A stretch of DNA of 20,513 bases, taken from Porphyromonadaceae bacterium UBA7180 (GTDB lineage Bacteria; Bacteroidota; Bacteroidia; Bacteroidales; Muribaculaceae). Below are positions 1-8,400 of the stretch, in pieces; positions within the stretch are counted from its first letter, which is position 1; every line of letters begins with the position of its first letter. The position numbers and the translations under genes were made by a program. The stretch covers positions 286 through 20,798 of the forward strand of contig DKVK01000061.1 in the NCBI GenBank assembly GCA_002491165.1, in the 5' to 3' direction. Under the pieces are notes generated by a model, which ran no database searches, was not told the origin of the DNA, and saw nothing but the letters and a program-made list of their open reading frames with translations.

Positions 1-2
1 TG

Positions 3-32
3 TTGATTTTTCAGTAAACCCTACTTACTTTG
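3..32 (+). promoter_or_regulatory. Bacteroidetes-type promoter, imperfect
   Basis: TTG at 3-5 lies 19 bp before TTACTTTG at 25-32. The Bacteroidetes sigma-ABfr consensus is TTTG-N19-21-TAnnTTTG, so the -7 box has T in place of A at its second position. Transcription would begin near 39-40. No protein gene follows, which is why an RNA gene is suspected. Confidence 0.35.
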
Positions 33-38
33 CCTACT

Positions 39-177
39 CTAATAGCCATCCTGTTAAAGATGGAGAATAGAAACCTCATCATGCCGATGAGCAGGTTAAT
101 ATCTTGGGCGAAAGAGGAAGAGCACGCAGCCGCCCCCTTTTCAAGAGACTGTAACACCGGTTGCTGTCTCTCTTTTC
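39..177 (+). ncRNA. Candidate structured small RNA, about 140 nt
   Basis: The stretch between the promoter-like box and a terminator folds on paper into four hairpins in a row. They are CCATC/GATGG (46-50 with 59-63), CTCATC/GATGAG (75-80 with 86-91, extended by AAC/GTT), GGGCG/CGCCC (106-110 with 131-135) and the terminator stem (144-149 with 166-171, with further inner pairs). No start codon leads into a plausible protein. I do not recognise a known RNA family: the GGAAG and GCAGCC words around 116-132 faintly recall SRP RNA, but its core is not there. It could also be a leader or remnant of something lying to the left. Confidence 0.28.
144..177 (+). terminator. Factor-independent terminator
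   Basis: AGAGAC (144-149) pairs with GTCTCT (166-171). The stem continues inside after a T-T mismatch through GTAAC/GTTGC (151-155 with 160-164, one G-U pair) around a four-base loop. It is followed by CTTTTC. The other strand has no T-run, so the terminator acts on plus-strand transcripts, either from the candidate RNA or from a gene left of the window. Confidence 0.55.
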
Positions 178-243
178 ATATAGCTAAATGAGCTAAAACT
201 ATCAAAACATGCCGTCTCTTTTTACGGAGGAAGTAAGCCCTTG

Positions 244-272
244 ATATGGAGCGCAGGCCTCCCGGCCTGCGT
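244..272 (+). repeat. REP-like palindrome, copy 1
   Basis: The core CGCAGGCC-TCCC-GGCCTGCG (252-271) is a perfect 8-bp stem with a four-base loop, preceded by ATATGGAG. The whole 29-bp element recurs as an exact reverse complement at 370-398. Diverged relatives lie at 5249-5284, 8610-8640 and about 20256-20285, all between genes. This fits a REP/BIME-like intergenic repeat. No RAYT-type transposase is in the window. Confidence 0.75.
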
Positions 273-281
273 AAGAACTGA

Positions 282-510
282 CATATCAGTTTTAATCGTA
301 TGTGGATTGCTTTGGAAAATCCCTTGTTTCCATGGAGTGAATCGCCATAATTGGACGAGGACTTGGTTAACGCAGGCCGGGAGGCCTGCGCTCCATATAC
401 TTTTGCGATTGCCCGGTATGGCCTCTCGCCTGCGAAAGTTTTGTCATATCAGTTTTAATTGTTATTTGGATTGCAATGTTATATATCCTTGTTTGTACGA
501 AGACCATGGA
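282..510 (+). repeat. Imperfect direct repeat, two copies
   Basis: CATATCAGTTTTAAT occurs at 282-296 and again at 445-459. In both places a similar string follows: (T)GGATTGC, then a variable stretch, CCTTGTTT and finally CCATGGA (330-336 and 504-510). The copies are 163 bp apart and the second is longer by about 11 bases. The second inverted palindrome copy sits between them. This looks like an old local duplication of a repeat-bearing segment. Confidence 0.6.
370..398 (-). repeat. REP-like palindrome, copy 2 (inverted)
   Basis: Exact 29-bp reverse complement of 244-272, separated from it by 97 bp. The pair together resembles a BIME, that is, two REP units facing each other. A plus-strand transcript could form either two small hairpins or one long 29-bp stem. 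Confidence 0.75.
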
Positions 511-589
511 AGTCTACCCCAATGGTCTGCCGGAGCGCTGTATGCAGACGTCATGTAGGGTGGTGTGAGAGGTTTGTAAACATGAAAGC

Positions 590-624
590 AGGAGATAAAC
601 GACTGTGATTAGTGTTTACCTCCT
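590..624 (-). terminator. Terminator of the minus-strand Fn3 gene
   Basis: Read on the minus strand, AGGAGGTAAAC (624-614) pairs with GTTTATCTCCT (600-590). This is an 11-bp stem with one G-U pair and a 13-base loop, followed by GCTTTC. It begins 25 bp after the stop codon of the gene ending at 649. On the plus strand the G-U pair becomes an A-C mismatch, so the minus direction is favoured. The T-run is weak. Confidence 0.5.
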
Positions 625-648
625 GTTCGATCGGGAATTGCGGTTTCT

Positions 649-3600
649 TTACTTCAGGCGGAGCTTCAGTGCGCGCGCGGGTGCGTCGTCAGCGGTGGCG
701 GTTGCTATGTAGATGCCGGCGGGGAGTGTGGAGAGGTCCAACTCGTCTTGGCCGGTCTTTACCGTGAGGCCGGTGGCGTCGGCCACCGTCAGGGTTAGGC
801 CGGCGGCGCGGAGGATGCGCCCGTCGAAGGTGAGGGCAGAGGTGGAGGCTTCAAGGCCGCCGATGCCTGTGGCGTCGCTTACCGTGTAGCTCGAAAGCAG
901 GAGATAGTGGTCGGGCGAGTCCACGTATCCGTCTATGGCGAGGTCTACCCACTGCTTACCGATGAACTTGGCGGGCAGGAAAACGTCGCAGAGCGTCCAT
1001 CCGTCCCCTTCCGGGATGCGGGCTATCACTTCCGGTGCCATGCCCCACGAGGATGCGAGGATGGTGATGTCACGGGCACTGTTGGCTCCGGTGAAGAAGT
1101 CGAACTGTGCGCGGACGTACGTTGCGCCGCCGTCGGTGGCGAACTTGGGCATGGTTATGCGCAGGCGTGCCCGGTCGGCGTCGGTGTATCCTACCAGGGT
1201 ATATGGGTTTGAGGGATGCGCGAAGGAGGGGTCAACGAGTTCGGGCTGTCCGAAGGCCCACGAGCCGTCGGCATATTCACCCGAAGCGGTGACGCGCAGC
1301 GGCTGGTAGGAGGGGTTGATGTTCTCCCATTTTTCTACCATCGGGATGGCGTAGGGGGTTCCCATGGCGAAACCGGCATACCATCGTGCGGGGGATAGTC
1401 CGGCGGCGTTTTCGGCGATGACGGCGATGCGACGGAAGGCCTGCGGCGTGCCGGCCGGCAGTGTGTAGTCGTATTCAAAGACGTCGGTACCGGCGAGCAC
1501 CGGCTCCGTGTCGGGATTTATCGTGCCGTCGTTAAGGAGTTCGGCTACCCAGTACTTGATGCCCGTGGTGGCGAAGTATCCGCCGTTAAGGGACTCTTTA
1601 GGGGCTTTCCACGTGAGGTGGGCGCTCATGTTGTCTTCGCTGAGCGTGGCCTCGTAGTCCTCTATATAGGAGAGAAGGTCCTGGCCCGTGAAAGTCATCA
1701 CTTCGGCTTCCTGCCCTTCGAGGGCGCCTGCGATGCAGTGTACCGTAATGGTGTTGTCGCCCTGCTGTGTGCTTACTGTGGCGGAGAGGCGCTGTCCTGG
1801 AGTTCCGGTAACCTCTACTGTGGAGGCGCTGCTCACCACAGCCTTGAGCTCGGTATCGGCGGGGATTTCCCCGCCGTTGATGTAGTGGTCGGGGAGGGTG
1901 AATGCTACCGTTGCGGTGAGGTCGGCGTCGCTCGTTGCTGTGACTTCAAGGGCGGAGACGGCGGCGGGCACAGCGGTGGCTTCCGTGGTGGCCTCTATGC
2001 GTATGTTACGCACTATGAGGTCTTTCATGTCGGGGTCGGAGCAACCGTGTATGGCCACGTAGTAGCGTCCGGCGCGGGGCACGGCGAAGACGTTGGAGTA
2101 GTCTTCCCAGTTGCGCGAGCGGGGGCGTGTCCTGGAGAGCACGGGGATGGTCATGGCGTCCGCGTCCGGCTCCGTTCCCACCCAGATCTCGAAGTATTCG
2201 CGGCTGCCGATGCTGCTTCCGCGCGCTGCCTCTGCCGTAACCTTATAGGCCACGGAGTTGTCGGGGATGTTTACGGCGGGGAGTATCAGCCAGTCGTCGG
2301 GTTGCTCGTAACTCCATCCGGAGGCGAAGCAGGCCACTCCGCCCCAGTCTTCCACGAATCGCCATTCGCCGAACTCGGGGCTGCCGTCGCGGTTTTGCGT
2401 CACTACCAGGTCGGCCTGTTCGGCGGTGAGGATTACGGTATAGGGGAGGTCGAAGGGACGGCCCATCACGAGCTTCTCCGAGGTAGCGGGTTCGGAGGTG
2501 AGACCGTTGGCCGAGGCGATCACGGTGGCGCGGTAGGCGTCCATCGGTGCGTCATCCGGGAGCGTGTATGCCAGCGAAGCCGAGGGCGTTTCCCCTACCT
2601 TGGTGCCGTTGATGCTGACTTCATATTTTATCTGCGCGAGGTCGAGATAGCCGTTGTGCACTCCGCGCGCCGAGGGTTGCCATGAGACGCCCTGCGGCGT
2701 CAGCGTTACTGCGCCGGGCGCCTCCGGGGTGTCGTGTCCTATGTAGCGGTGAGCTACGCCAGGATAACCCGTATGGCCGTCGTGCGTGGCTTCCACGCGT
2801 AGTGTATAGTCACCCTGTGCGAGGTCTGAGAGTTGCCGTGTCACGGCCTGGCCGGGCTGAGCGGTGCCGGAGGCGAGTTCTCGTCCGTTACCTTTCAGGC
2901 TCCAGTTCATGGCCGAGGTGACGGGTGTCCCGTCGTGGAGCTTGTCGGGCATCATGAAACTTACGGAACCGGAGAGCGACGGTCCCTCGAAGTCCACCGA
3001 GGTAACCGCGGGGGGCTGCGGCGCGCTCGTGTCGAGCCTGACGTCGTCGGTGACGAAGCCGTTGAACTGCTGGTCCACCGGGAAGGTCTTGAGGAGTTCC
3101 ACCCGTTTTTCGCCGGGATAAACGGCGTAGAGCGAGGATTTGGTTTCATAGACGGCGGGATTCCACAGCAGGCAGCCGTCGTAGGGGGAGAAGGTGAGGC
3201 CAGAGGTGCTCGTGGCCAGACGGTCAATTGGGACGGTGAAGAGCTCCTCGGCGTTGCCGGCGGTGTCCATCCTCACGAAGCTGCCGCCTACCGTCACTCC
3301 GTAGAAGCATTTGTCCACCGGGCTGTAGCAGAAAGAGGGGCAGCGCTCCCCGGCCGTGCCCAGTTCCCGGATCACCTCTACCTGCGAGGGGTCGGAGGCT
3401 TTGGCGCGCTTGAAGGCGTAAATGTCCGAATCGAAGTCGCCCGTCTTGCCGAAACCGTAGATATAGTCGTCGGCCGGATTGTAGGCCGAGCTCATCATGT
3501 AGGGCATCATCGAGGTTTCTATGTCGAGCAGCGTGCTCTTGGTGACGGTGCCGGAACGCAGGTCGAGTTCCTGGTATGCCACCCCGGCAACCATTTCGTC

Positions 3601-3987
3601 GCCCCCTACGGAGATAACGGCGTATCCGCAGAGTTTGCCGCCGCGGAACCACATTCCGCGCAGGTTGGCGTACTGCGAGGCTAACTCGTAGTCCCAGAGG
3701 CGTGTGCTCTCGCCCAGGGTGTTGATTTCATAAAGTCCGGGCACGAAGTCGTCGGTGTTGCGGTAAGAGAGGTAACCGTAGACGGTTGAGCCAGACGGGC
3801 CGGTGCGCTGCGGGCGCGATGCTTTCGTGGCTTCCGTTCCGGCAGTTGCCTTTTCGGTCTTTTCGGCGCATACCTGCGCTGACTGCGGGGCCATTACTTT
3901 ACCCTGCTCCGCGGTGGCGGGAACGGGAGTCTGGGCCATGGCCGTCAGGCCGAGGAGCGCCGTGCCGAGGATTAGTATCTGTTTCAT
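649..3987 (-). CDS. Secreted beta-propeller/Fn3/choice-of-anchor-J protein
   Basis: The product is 1112 residues and probably binds something at the cell surface; no catalytic motif is visible. The start is placed at 3987 because MKQILILGTALLGLTAMAQ there is a complete signal peptide (cleavage after Ala18). The frame is open further upstream only because it runs into a decayed paralogue. A low-complexity Ala/Thr/Glu linker follows (20-66). Next come a beta-propeller-like region of repeated short strands (about 67-315), two Fn3-like domains (about 325-508), a choice-of-anchor-J domain (about 509-665, with WLILPAVNI typical of the fold), two more Fn3 domains (about 670-874) and a second J-like domain (about 875-1037). 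The end (PAGIYIATAT...LKLRLK) resembles a type A sorting domain for type IX secretion. Domain families are known from Bacteroidetes surface proteins; the ligand is unknown. Confidence 0.85.
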   Translation of the reverse strand: MKQILILGTALLGLTAMAQTPVPATAEQGKVMAPQSAQVCAEKTEKATAGTEATKASRPQRTGPSGSTVYGYLSYRNTDDFVPGLYEINTLGESTRLWDYELASQYANLRGMWFRGGKLCGYAVISVGGDEMVAGVAYQELDLRSGTVTKSTLLDIETSMMPYMMSSAYNPADDYIYGFGKTGDFDSDIYAFKRAKASDPSQVEVIRELGTAGERCPSFCYSPVDKCFYGVTVGGSFVRMDTAGNAEELFTVPIDRLATSTSGLTFSPYDGCLLWNPAVYETKSSLYAVYPGEKRVELLKTFPVDQQFNGFVTDDVRLDTSAPQPPAVTSVDFEGPSLSGSVSFMMPDKLHDGTPVTSAMNWSLKGNGRELASGTAQPGQAVTRQLSDLAQGDYTLRVEATHDGHTGYPGVAHRYIGHDTPEAPGAVTLTPQGVSWQPSARGVHNGYLDLAQIKYEVSINGTKVGETPSASLAYTLPDDAPMDAYRATVIASANGLTSEPATSEKLVMGRPFDLPYTVILTAEQADLVVTQNRDGSPEFGEWRFVEDWGGVACFASGWSYEQPDDWLILPAVNIPDNSVAYKVTAEAARGSSIGSREYFEIWVGTEPDADAMTIPVLSRTRPRSRNWEDYSNVFAVPRAGRYYVAIHGCSDPDMKDLIVRNIRIEATTEATAVPAAVSALEVTATSDADLTATVAFTLPDHYINGGEIPADTELKAVVSSASTVEVTGTPGQRLSATVSTQQGDNTITVHCIAGALEGQEAEVMTFTGQDLLSYIEDYEATLSEDNMSAHLTWKAPKESLNGGYFATTGIKYWVAELLNDGTINPDTEPVLAGTDVFEYDYTLPAGTPQAFRRIAVIAENAAGLSPARWYAGFAMGTPYAIPMVEKWENINPSYQPLRVTASGEYADGSWAFGQPELVDPSFAHPSNPYTLVGYTDADRARLRITMPKFATDGGATYVRAQFDFFTGANSARDITILASSWGMAPEVIARIPEGDGWTLCDVFLPAKFIGKQWVDLAIDGYVDSPDHYLLLSSYTVSDATGIGGLEASTSALTFDGRILRAAGLTLTVADATGLTVKTGQDELDLSTLPAGIYIATATADDAPARALKLRLK

Positions 3988-5094
3988 GTCAGTGTCTATA
4001 TTATTAATGTGTTGTCGTTGTTTTTTTAAAAAGGGGAGATACTCCTTGGAAACATTCTCGATGAAAGGCAGCGAGGCAGCCGGACCTACAAGATAATCGG
4101 CAGTATATGCGTATCCGCCTTCACCGGAGTCGTTGAGGGCAGTGATCCGCCATGACACATTCTGGGGGGAAGCCAGGTCTGCGAGGGGGTCAACGTATGT
4201 GGTTCCTTCGAAGCTGTCTTCGAGGGTAACATAAGAGCCGGCGCTGCGCTGAATCTTATACCTTACGGCAGCAGGGTCTATCCACCCGCCGTTGCGCCCT
4301 TTCTGCGGAGCTTCCCAGCTTAGGGTAGCGGCTCCGTCCTCGCCGATTGTAACCGTGAGGTTGCGGGGGTCGGAGGGAACGTCGGTGCCGACCAGTATCT
4401 CTGCCGAGTTGCTGTCGCTCGTGCCGTATTCGCACTCGGCGTATACACGGTATCTGTATGTGGTGCCGGACGTTACGTCGGGGTTGACCCACGTATAGGT
4501 CTGGCCTCCCACCGGGTTTTCTACCGCGTACCGCTCCTGCTCGTTGCCGTAGGAAATGTATTCTTTAACCACGAGTCTTGTCAGGGATACCGGGAGCGGA
4601 TTCCCATTACTGTCGTTGACCGGGGCAACCATGGTGAGAGTGACAGGTCCTTCTCCGCGGTCGGCCGTGGCAATGCTCACGGAGGGAGACGCGGGCTTGT
4701 AACCGATAAAAATCTGTTTGTAGCAGGAATAGCTCGACTCGGTGCCAAGGTATGCACGGGCGTAATAGGTGTAGCTGTAACCCAACTGTAGCGGGAGGTC
4801 ACATTCGTCGGTGAAAGTGTAAGTCGAACCTGGTGTAGGATTCTCGATGGTGTAGACAGGCTCGTCGCTCTCCCCGACTTCATAACTTGAGCGCGTTATC
4901 TCGATGCGGTCGAGGCCCGTAAGCGGGTCCTCGGGATAATAGAAAGTAGTCGGTGCTTTCAGCGACCCGGACACTACGGGCTGTCCGTTCTCGATCGAGA
5001 ACGTCAGGGTAAAGTCAGAAGGTTCCGCCGGGCGCTCTGCCCGGACTCCTGCCGTTACCAGACATGCGACTGCTAAAGTAAAGAGTTTTTTTAT
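3988..5094 (-). pseudogene. Decayed Fn3 secreted protein, start lost, 3' truncated
   Basis: Translation from 5094 gives (I)KKLFTLAVACLVTAGVRA, an obvious signal peptide whose first codon is ATA where ATG is expected. No ATG, GTG or TTG start lies in frame upstream before the stop at 5145-5143; the first in-frame GTG (4974) is 40 codons inside and would drop the signal peptide. Three Fn3-like domains follow (about residues 26-355 from 5094), ending in AASLPFIENVSKEYLPF. In the paralogues here (for example ASLPYENPL in the gene at 8753) the same position opens a choice-of-anchor-J domain. In this copy the sequence turns instead, at a T/A run (4021-4032), into the leader of the next gene. The frame stays open through that leader and into the signal peptide at 3987. 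Loss of the start and of the C-terminal part both point to a pseudogene left by a deletion between neighbouring paralogues. A functional AUA start, giving a 1481-residue fusion, cannot be ruled out. Confidence 0.7.
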
Positions 5095-5191
5095 GCTTGA
5101 GTTTTTATTTATTATGTATTTTTTCGGTATATAAAGGGGCGGTTATCGGGGGTGTGGAATCGTCATTCTTCGGGAAGATGGAAACACGTTG

Positions 5192-5220
5192 CAAAGATAC
5201 TATTTTTTGAATTAACAAAA
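5192..5220 (-). promoter_or_regulatory. Promoter of the minus-strand Fn3 unit
   Basis: On the minus strand, TATCTTTG (5199-5192) matches TAnnTTTG exactly. An upstream TTTTG lies at 5220-5216, giving a 16-bp spacing that is shorter than the usual 19-21. Transcription would begin near 5185, about 90 bases before the former start codon at 5094. If the 5' part is dead, this promoter may now serve the gene starting at 3987 through a long leader. Confidence 0.45.
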
Positions 5221-5248
5221 ACTTTCGTAAAAAAAGATGCGTGGGTGA

Positions 5249-5284
5249 TTATGGAACGAAGACATCCGTGCCTGCGTTCCATAA
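5249..5284 (-). repeat. REP-like palindrome, diverged copy
   Basis: TTATGGAACG (5249-5258) and CGTTCCATAA (5275-5284) are perfect inverted repeats around a 16-base middle. Read on the minus strand it begins TATGGAACGCAGGCAC, close to the TATGGAGCGCAGGCCT of the copies at 244 and 370. The second arm carries two changes in the CGCAGGCA part. It sits between divergent promoters. Confidence 0.5.
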
Positions 5285-5319
5285 AGAGGCAGATAGACTT
5301 CTGCAAAAAATCTGCCTCT
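5285..5319. other. Intergenic hairpin next to divergent promoters
   Basis: AGAGGCAGAT (5285-5294) pairs perfectly with ATCTGCCTCT (5310-5319) around 15 bases. Outer ATAAAG/CTTTAT pairs (5281-5286 with 5321-5326) may extend it with a three-base bulge. It abuts the palindrome at 5249-5284 and lies just upstream of the plus-strand -7 box at 5348. It could be a repeat, a protein-binding site or a barrier between the two promoters. Confidence 0.4.
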
Positions 5320-5321
5320 GC

Positions 5322-5355
5322 TTTATCCCTTTTTCAGAAAAATTTGCTAAATTTG
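5322..5355 (+). promoter_or_regulatory. Promoter of the plus-strand Fn3 gene
   Basis: TAAATTTG (5348-5355) matches TAnnTTTG. The upstream element is poor: TTTA at 5322-5325, 22 bp away. Transcription would begin near 5362, giving a leader of about 77 bases before the ATG at 5439. Confidence 0.4.
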
Positions 5356-5438
5356 CATTTCAATAGGTTTCCGGAATATTTTCCACTATTTTACGATAAT
5401 ACTCCGTATTTATATTGGTACCTTCTAACACTCTGATT

Positions 5439-8400
5439 ATGAATAAATTTCTTCTGACATCTCTTGCCGCCGGCCTGGCCTTGGGTTGCATACTTCCCGC
5501 CTCGGCACAGCCTTCGGCAATGACCGGCGACGGAGCCGCGAAACGCCTCCGCCAACGCATGATGCGCGCCGCCGCCCTGGTGCCCCCCGCGCCCGCTCTC
5601 GGATGGGTGGTGCGCGACCGTGGCGAGCTGCCCCTCGGCCTCGTCCGCTTCTCGGCCGACGCCCCGATGAACCTAACTTCCCTTTTCCGCCTTACCGACA
5701 AGGCATACGCCGGGGTGATGACCCCCGACGGTTACTTCTTCTACCGTTTCCACGACGATGCCGCCTCGCAGGACATGCAGCCGCTCGCCCTCTCTACCGT
5801 AGATCCGCAGACCGGTGCCGTCACCGACATCGCCGACTGGAAAGACAAGGCCTTCATATTCAACGACATGGCCTACGACCGCAAGAACGGGAAGTGCTAC
5901 GCCATAGCCCGCGAGTTCTATACCGACGACTTCCTGACGGCGCTACAGTTCGAGTATTCCGCCCTCTACGAGGTGTCGCTGACCACCGGTGTGGCTACGC
6001 GCGTAAAGCAGTTCATAGACTGGGCCAACGCCGCCATGAACAATCCTTGCTACCTGACGCTGACCTGCGACCTTGACGGCAACCTCTTCGCCATCGACGC
6101 CAACGGATACCTCGTGAAGCTGGACCGCGACAACGACTGGGCCGAGGTGCGCGTCGGAGACACCGGACGCCGTCCCGCACAGCGCCTCCAGACCATGGAC
6201 TACGACCCCACTACCGACATGATATACTGGGCGGCCGACTATTCCACGGCACTGTCCGACCTCTGCCTGGTGAACCCGCGGACGGCCGAAACCGAAGTGG
6301 CGGGGCTGCTCGGCACCGACAGCCGCCTGGCCGGCCTCGCACTCGAATATGCCACTCCCGGAAGCGGGGCTCCCGCCGGAGTAGCCGACCTCGCCGCCAC
6401 ACACGATGCCTCCGGCGCCACACGCACCACCGTCTCCTTTACACTGCCCACGAAAACCTTCGGCGGTACCAACCTCCCCAGCGTAACCGGCGTTACCCTT
6501 AAGCGCGGGCAAGAAGTGGTAAAGACATGGACATCGGCGCAGCCCGGCGCCTCGCTCGAATATGCCGACGACCCCGGTCAAAGCGGCGCCGTGACCTATA
6601 CCGTGACCGTGAAGAACGCCCTGGGCGACGGCCTTGCCAAGTGCGTGACTACGTGGGCCGGACGTGACGTGCCTGACGCAGTTACCGACGTGGGGATAGG
6701 CCGCAACGACGACGGCTCGGCCTTGGTAGTATGGACCGCTCCCGACGGCGGCCTGCACGGCGGATGGGTGGACAGCGCCTCGCTGCGCTACGACGTGGTG
6801 CGCATGCCCGGAAACACCCTCGTGGCCGCAGGTCTGGACAAGTGCGAGTTCACCGACCGTACAGTCACTACCATGAGCCGCTACCGCTACGTCGTGACTC
6901 CCTATACCGCCGACGGACGCGGCCCCGAAGCCTCATCCGTGGAGATAGAGCTGGGCAATGTCATCGCCGAGTTCCCGTATAACTGCCTCTTCAAGGACCA
7001 GTCCGTGTTCGACACATGGACTGTCGACGACCGCAACGGCGGCTCCACATGGAGCTGGAAGCAGCGCGGACTCAAGGACTACGACGGTTTCGCCATGTAC
7101 AGCTACGACAACAACCAGACCGCCGACGACTACCTCTGGTCGCCGCCGCTGGCCCTGAAGAAGGGTTCCACCTATTCGCTGAAGTTCAACTACCGCGGCT
7201 CCAACGCCAACTACAAGGAGACCTTCGAGGCCGTCTACCGTGCCGAAGGTGGCGAGCCCCAGGTACTGAAGAGTTATACCACGCAGGACGGCGACGGCCG
7301 CTTCGACACCCTTGACCTCCCCGCTCCGGCCGAGGACGGAACGTACCGCATCGGTTTCCACGCCACCTCTCCCAAGGGGCAGTATAACCTCTATATCACC
7401 GATGTTACAGTAGACCGTACCGGCGGCGAAGACCCGGGTCCCGGTCCCGATCCGGAACTGAAACCCGTGACGAACCTGCAGGCTTCGGTAAATAACGGCG
7501 ACGGCTCCGTGACGCTCAGCTGGGCCTTCGATAACGGCCAGGGCGGCGGCGACGAACCCGACGAACCCGGCCTGAAAACCGCTATAAGCGAAGACTGGGA
7601 GTCGTATCCCGACTTCGTGCTCAACCCCTCGGGCCGCGTGGCCTGGAGCTATGTGGACGGCGACGGCGGCAAGCCCTATACCTCCGACTATGCCGACATG
7701 CCTTATCCCACCGACGGCCAACCGCTGGCCGCCATGATAATGAACCCCTACGAGCTGGGCTCATACGTCTATACGCCGAATCCCGCCCATTCGGGCGAGA
7801 AGTACCTCCTCTTCAAGAGCAACTTCGCCGCCGGCGACGGCACGCGCCCCGCTCCCAAGCCCGACGACTACCTCATCTCGCCGAAACTCGATTACGGCCG
7901 CGACTTCGTGTTCTCGTTCTACTGCAAGGCCGACCCCGACTTCGAGGGTCAGGAAGCAGGTGACTTCTGGGGCCCGCTCTGGAACACCGAGAAGTTCCGC
8001 GTAGGTTACTCTACCACAGGCAATAAGCCGGCCGACTTCATCTGGCTCAGCGACGAACCCGAGTCCGTGACCAACACCGACGACTCGTGGAAGCTCAGGG
8101 AGTATGCCATCCCCGCCGCCGCCAAGTATGTCTGCATCAACTATTGCACGGAGGAAAACGGCTTCTGGTTTATGGTCGACGACATTTATATCGGCCTGCC
8201 GCAGACCGCCTCGAAGCGCCGCGCCTCCGCCAAGGAACCCGTCTTCAAGCATTTCTCCGTGGCCCTGAACGGCGAGAAGAGCGGCGAAACTTCCGCTACC
8301 TCCTACCGCCTCGCGCAGCTTGCCGACGGCTCTTATACCGCAACCGTGACGGCCGTCTACGAAGAGGGTGAATCCGACCCCGCGACCGTTGCCTTTACCG

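Larger units (their letters stand above)
1..648. other. Non-coding stretch with structured RNA candidate and repeats
   Basis: No reading frame here looks like a real gene. A plus-strand frame at 241-558 crosses two inverted palindromes and a direct repeat, lacks any recognisable domain and is judged spurious. The stretch holds, in order, a promoter-like sequence (3-32), four hairpins (46-63, 72-97, 106-135, 144-171), a small TAGCT/AGCTA hairpin (181-195), the inverted palindrome pair (244-272 and 370-398), an imperfect direct repeat (282-336 and 445-510) and the terminator of the minus-strand gene (590-624). Confidence 0.6.

Noticed and set aside
244..510. Repeats considered as a CRISPR array
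   Set aside because: Only two inverted copies of the palindrome, no regular spacers, no cas genes.
241..558. 105-codon plus-strand frame
   Set aside because: It is built largely from the inverted palindrome pair and the direct repeat, and no protein-like pattern is seen.
1618..2685. 355-codon plus-strand frame opposite the Fn3 gene, and several others in 649-3700
   Set aside because: Gly/Val/His-rich antisense shadow with no start context, domain or promoter; the minus frame shows clear Fn3 and J domains.
5439..5510. Lipoprotein signal (LALGC) in the Fn3 gene at 5439
   Set aside because: Leu at position -2 is a poor lipobox match, and ASA-Q just behind is a good signal peptidase I site.
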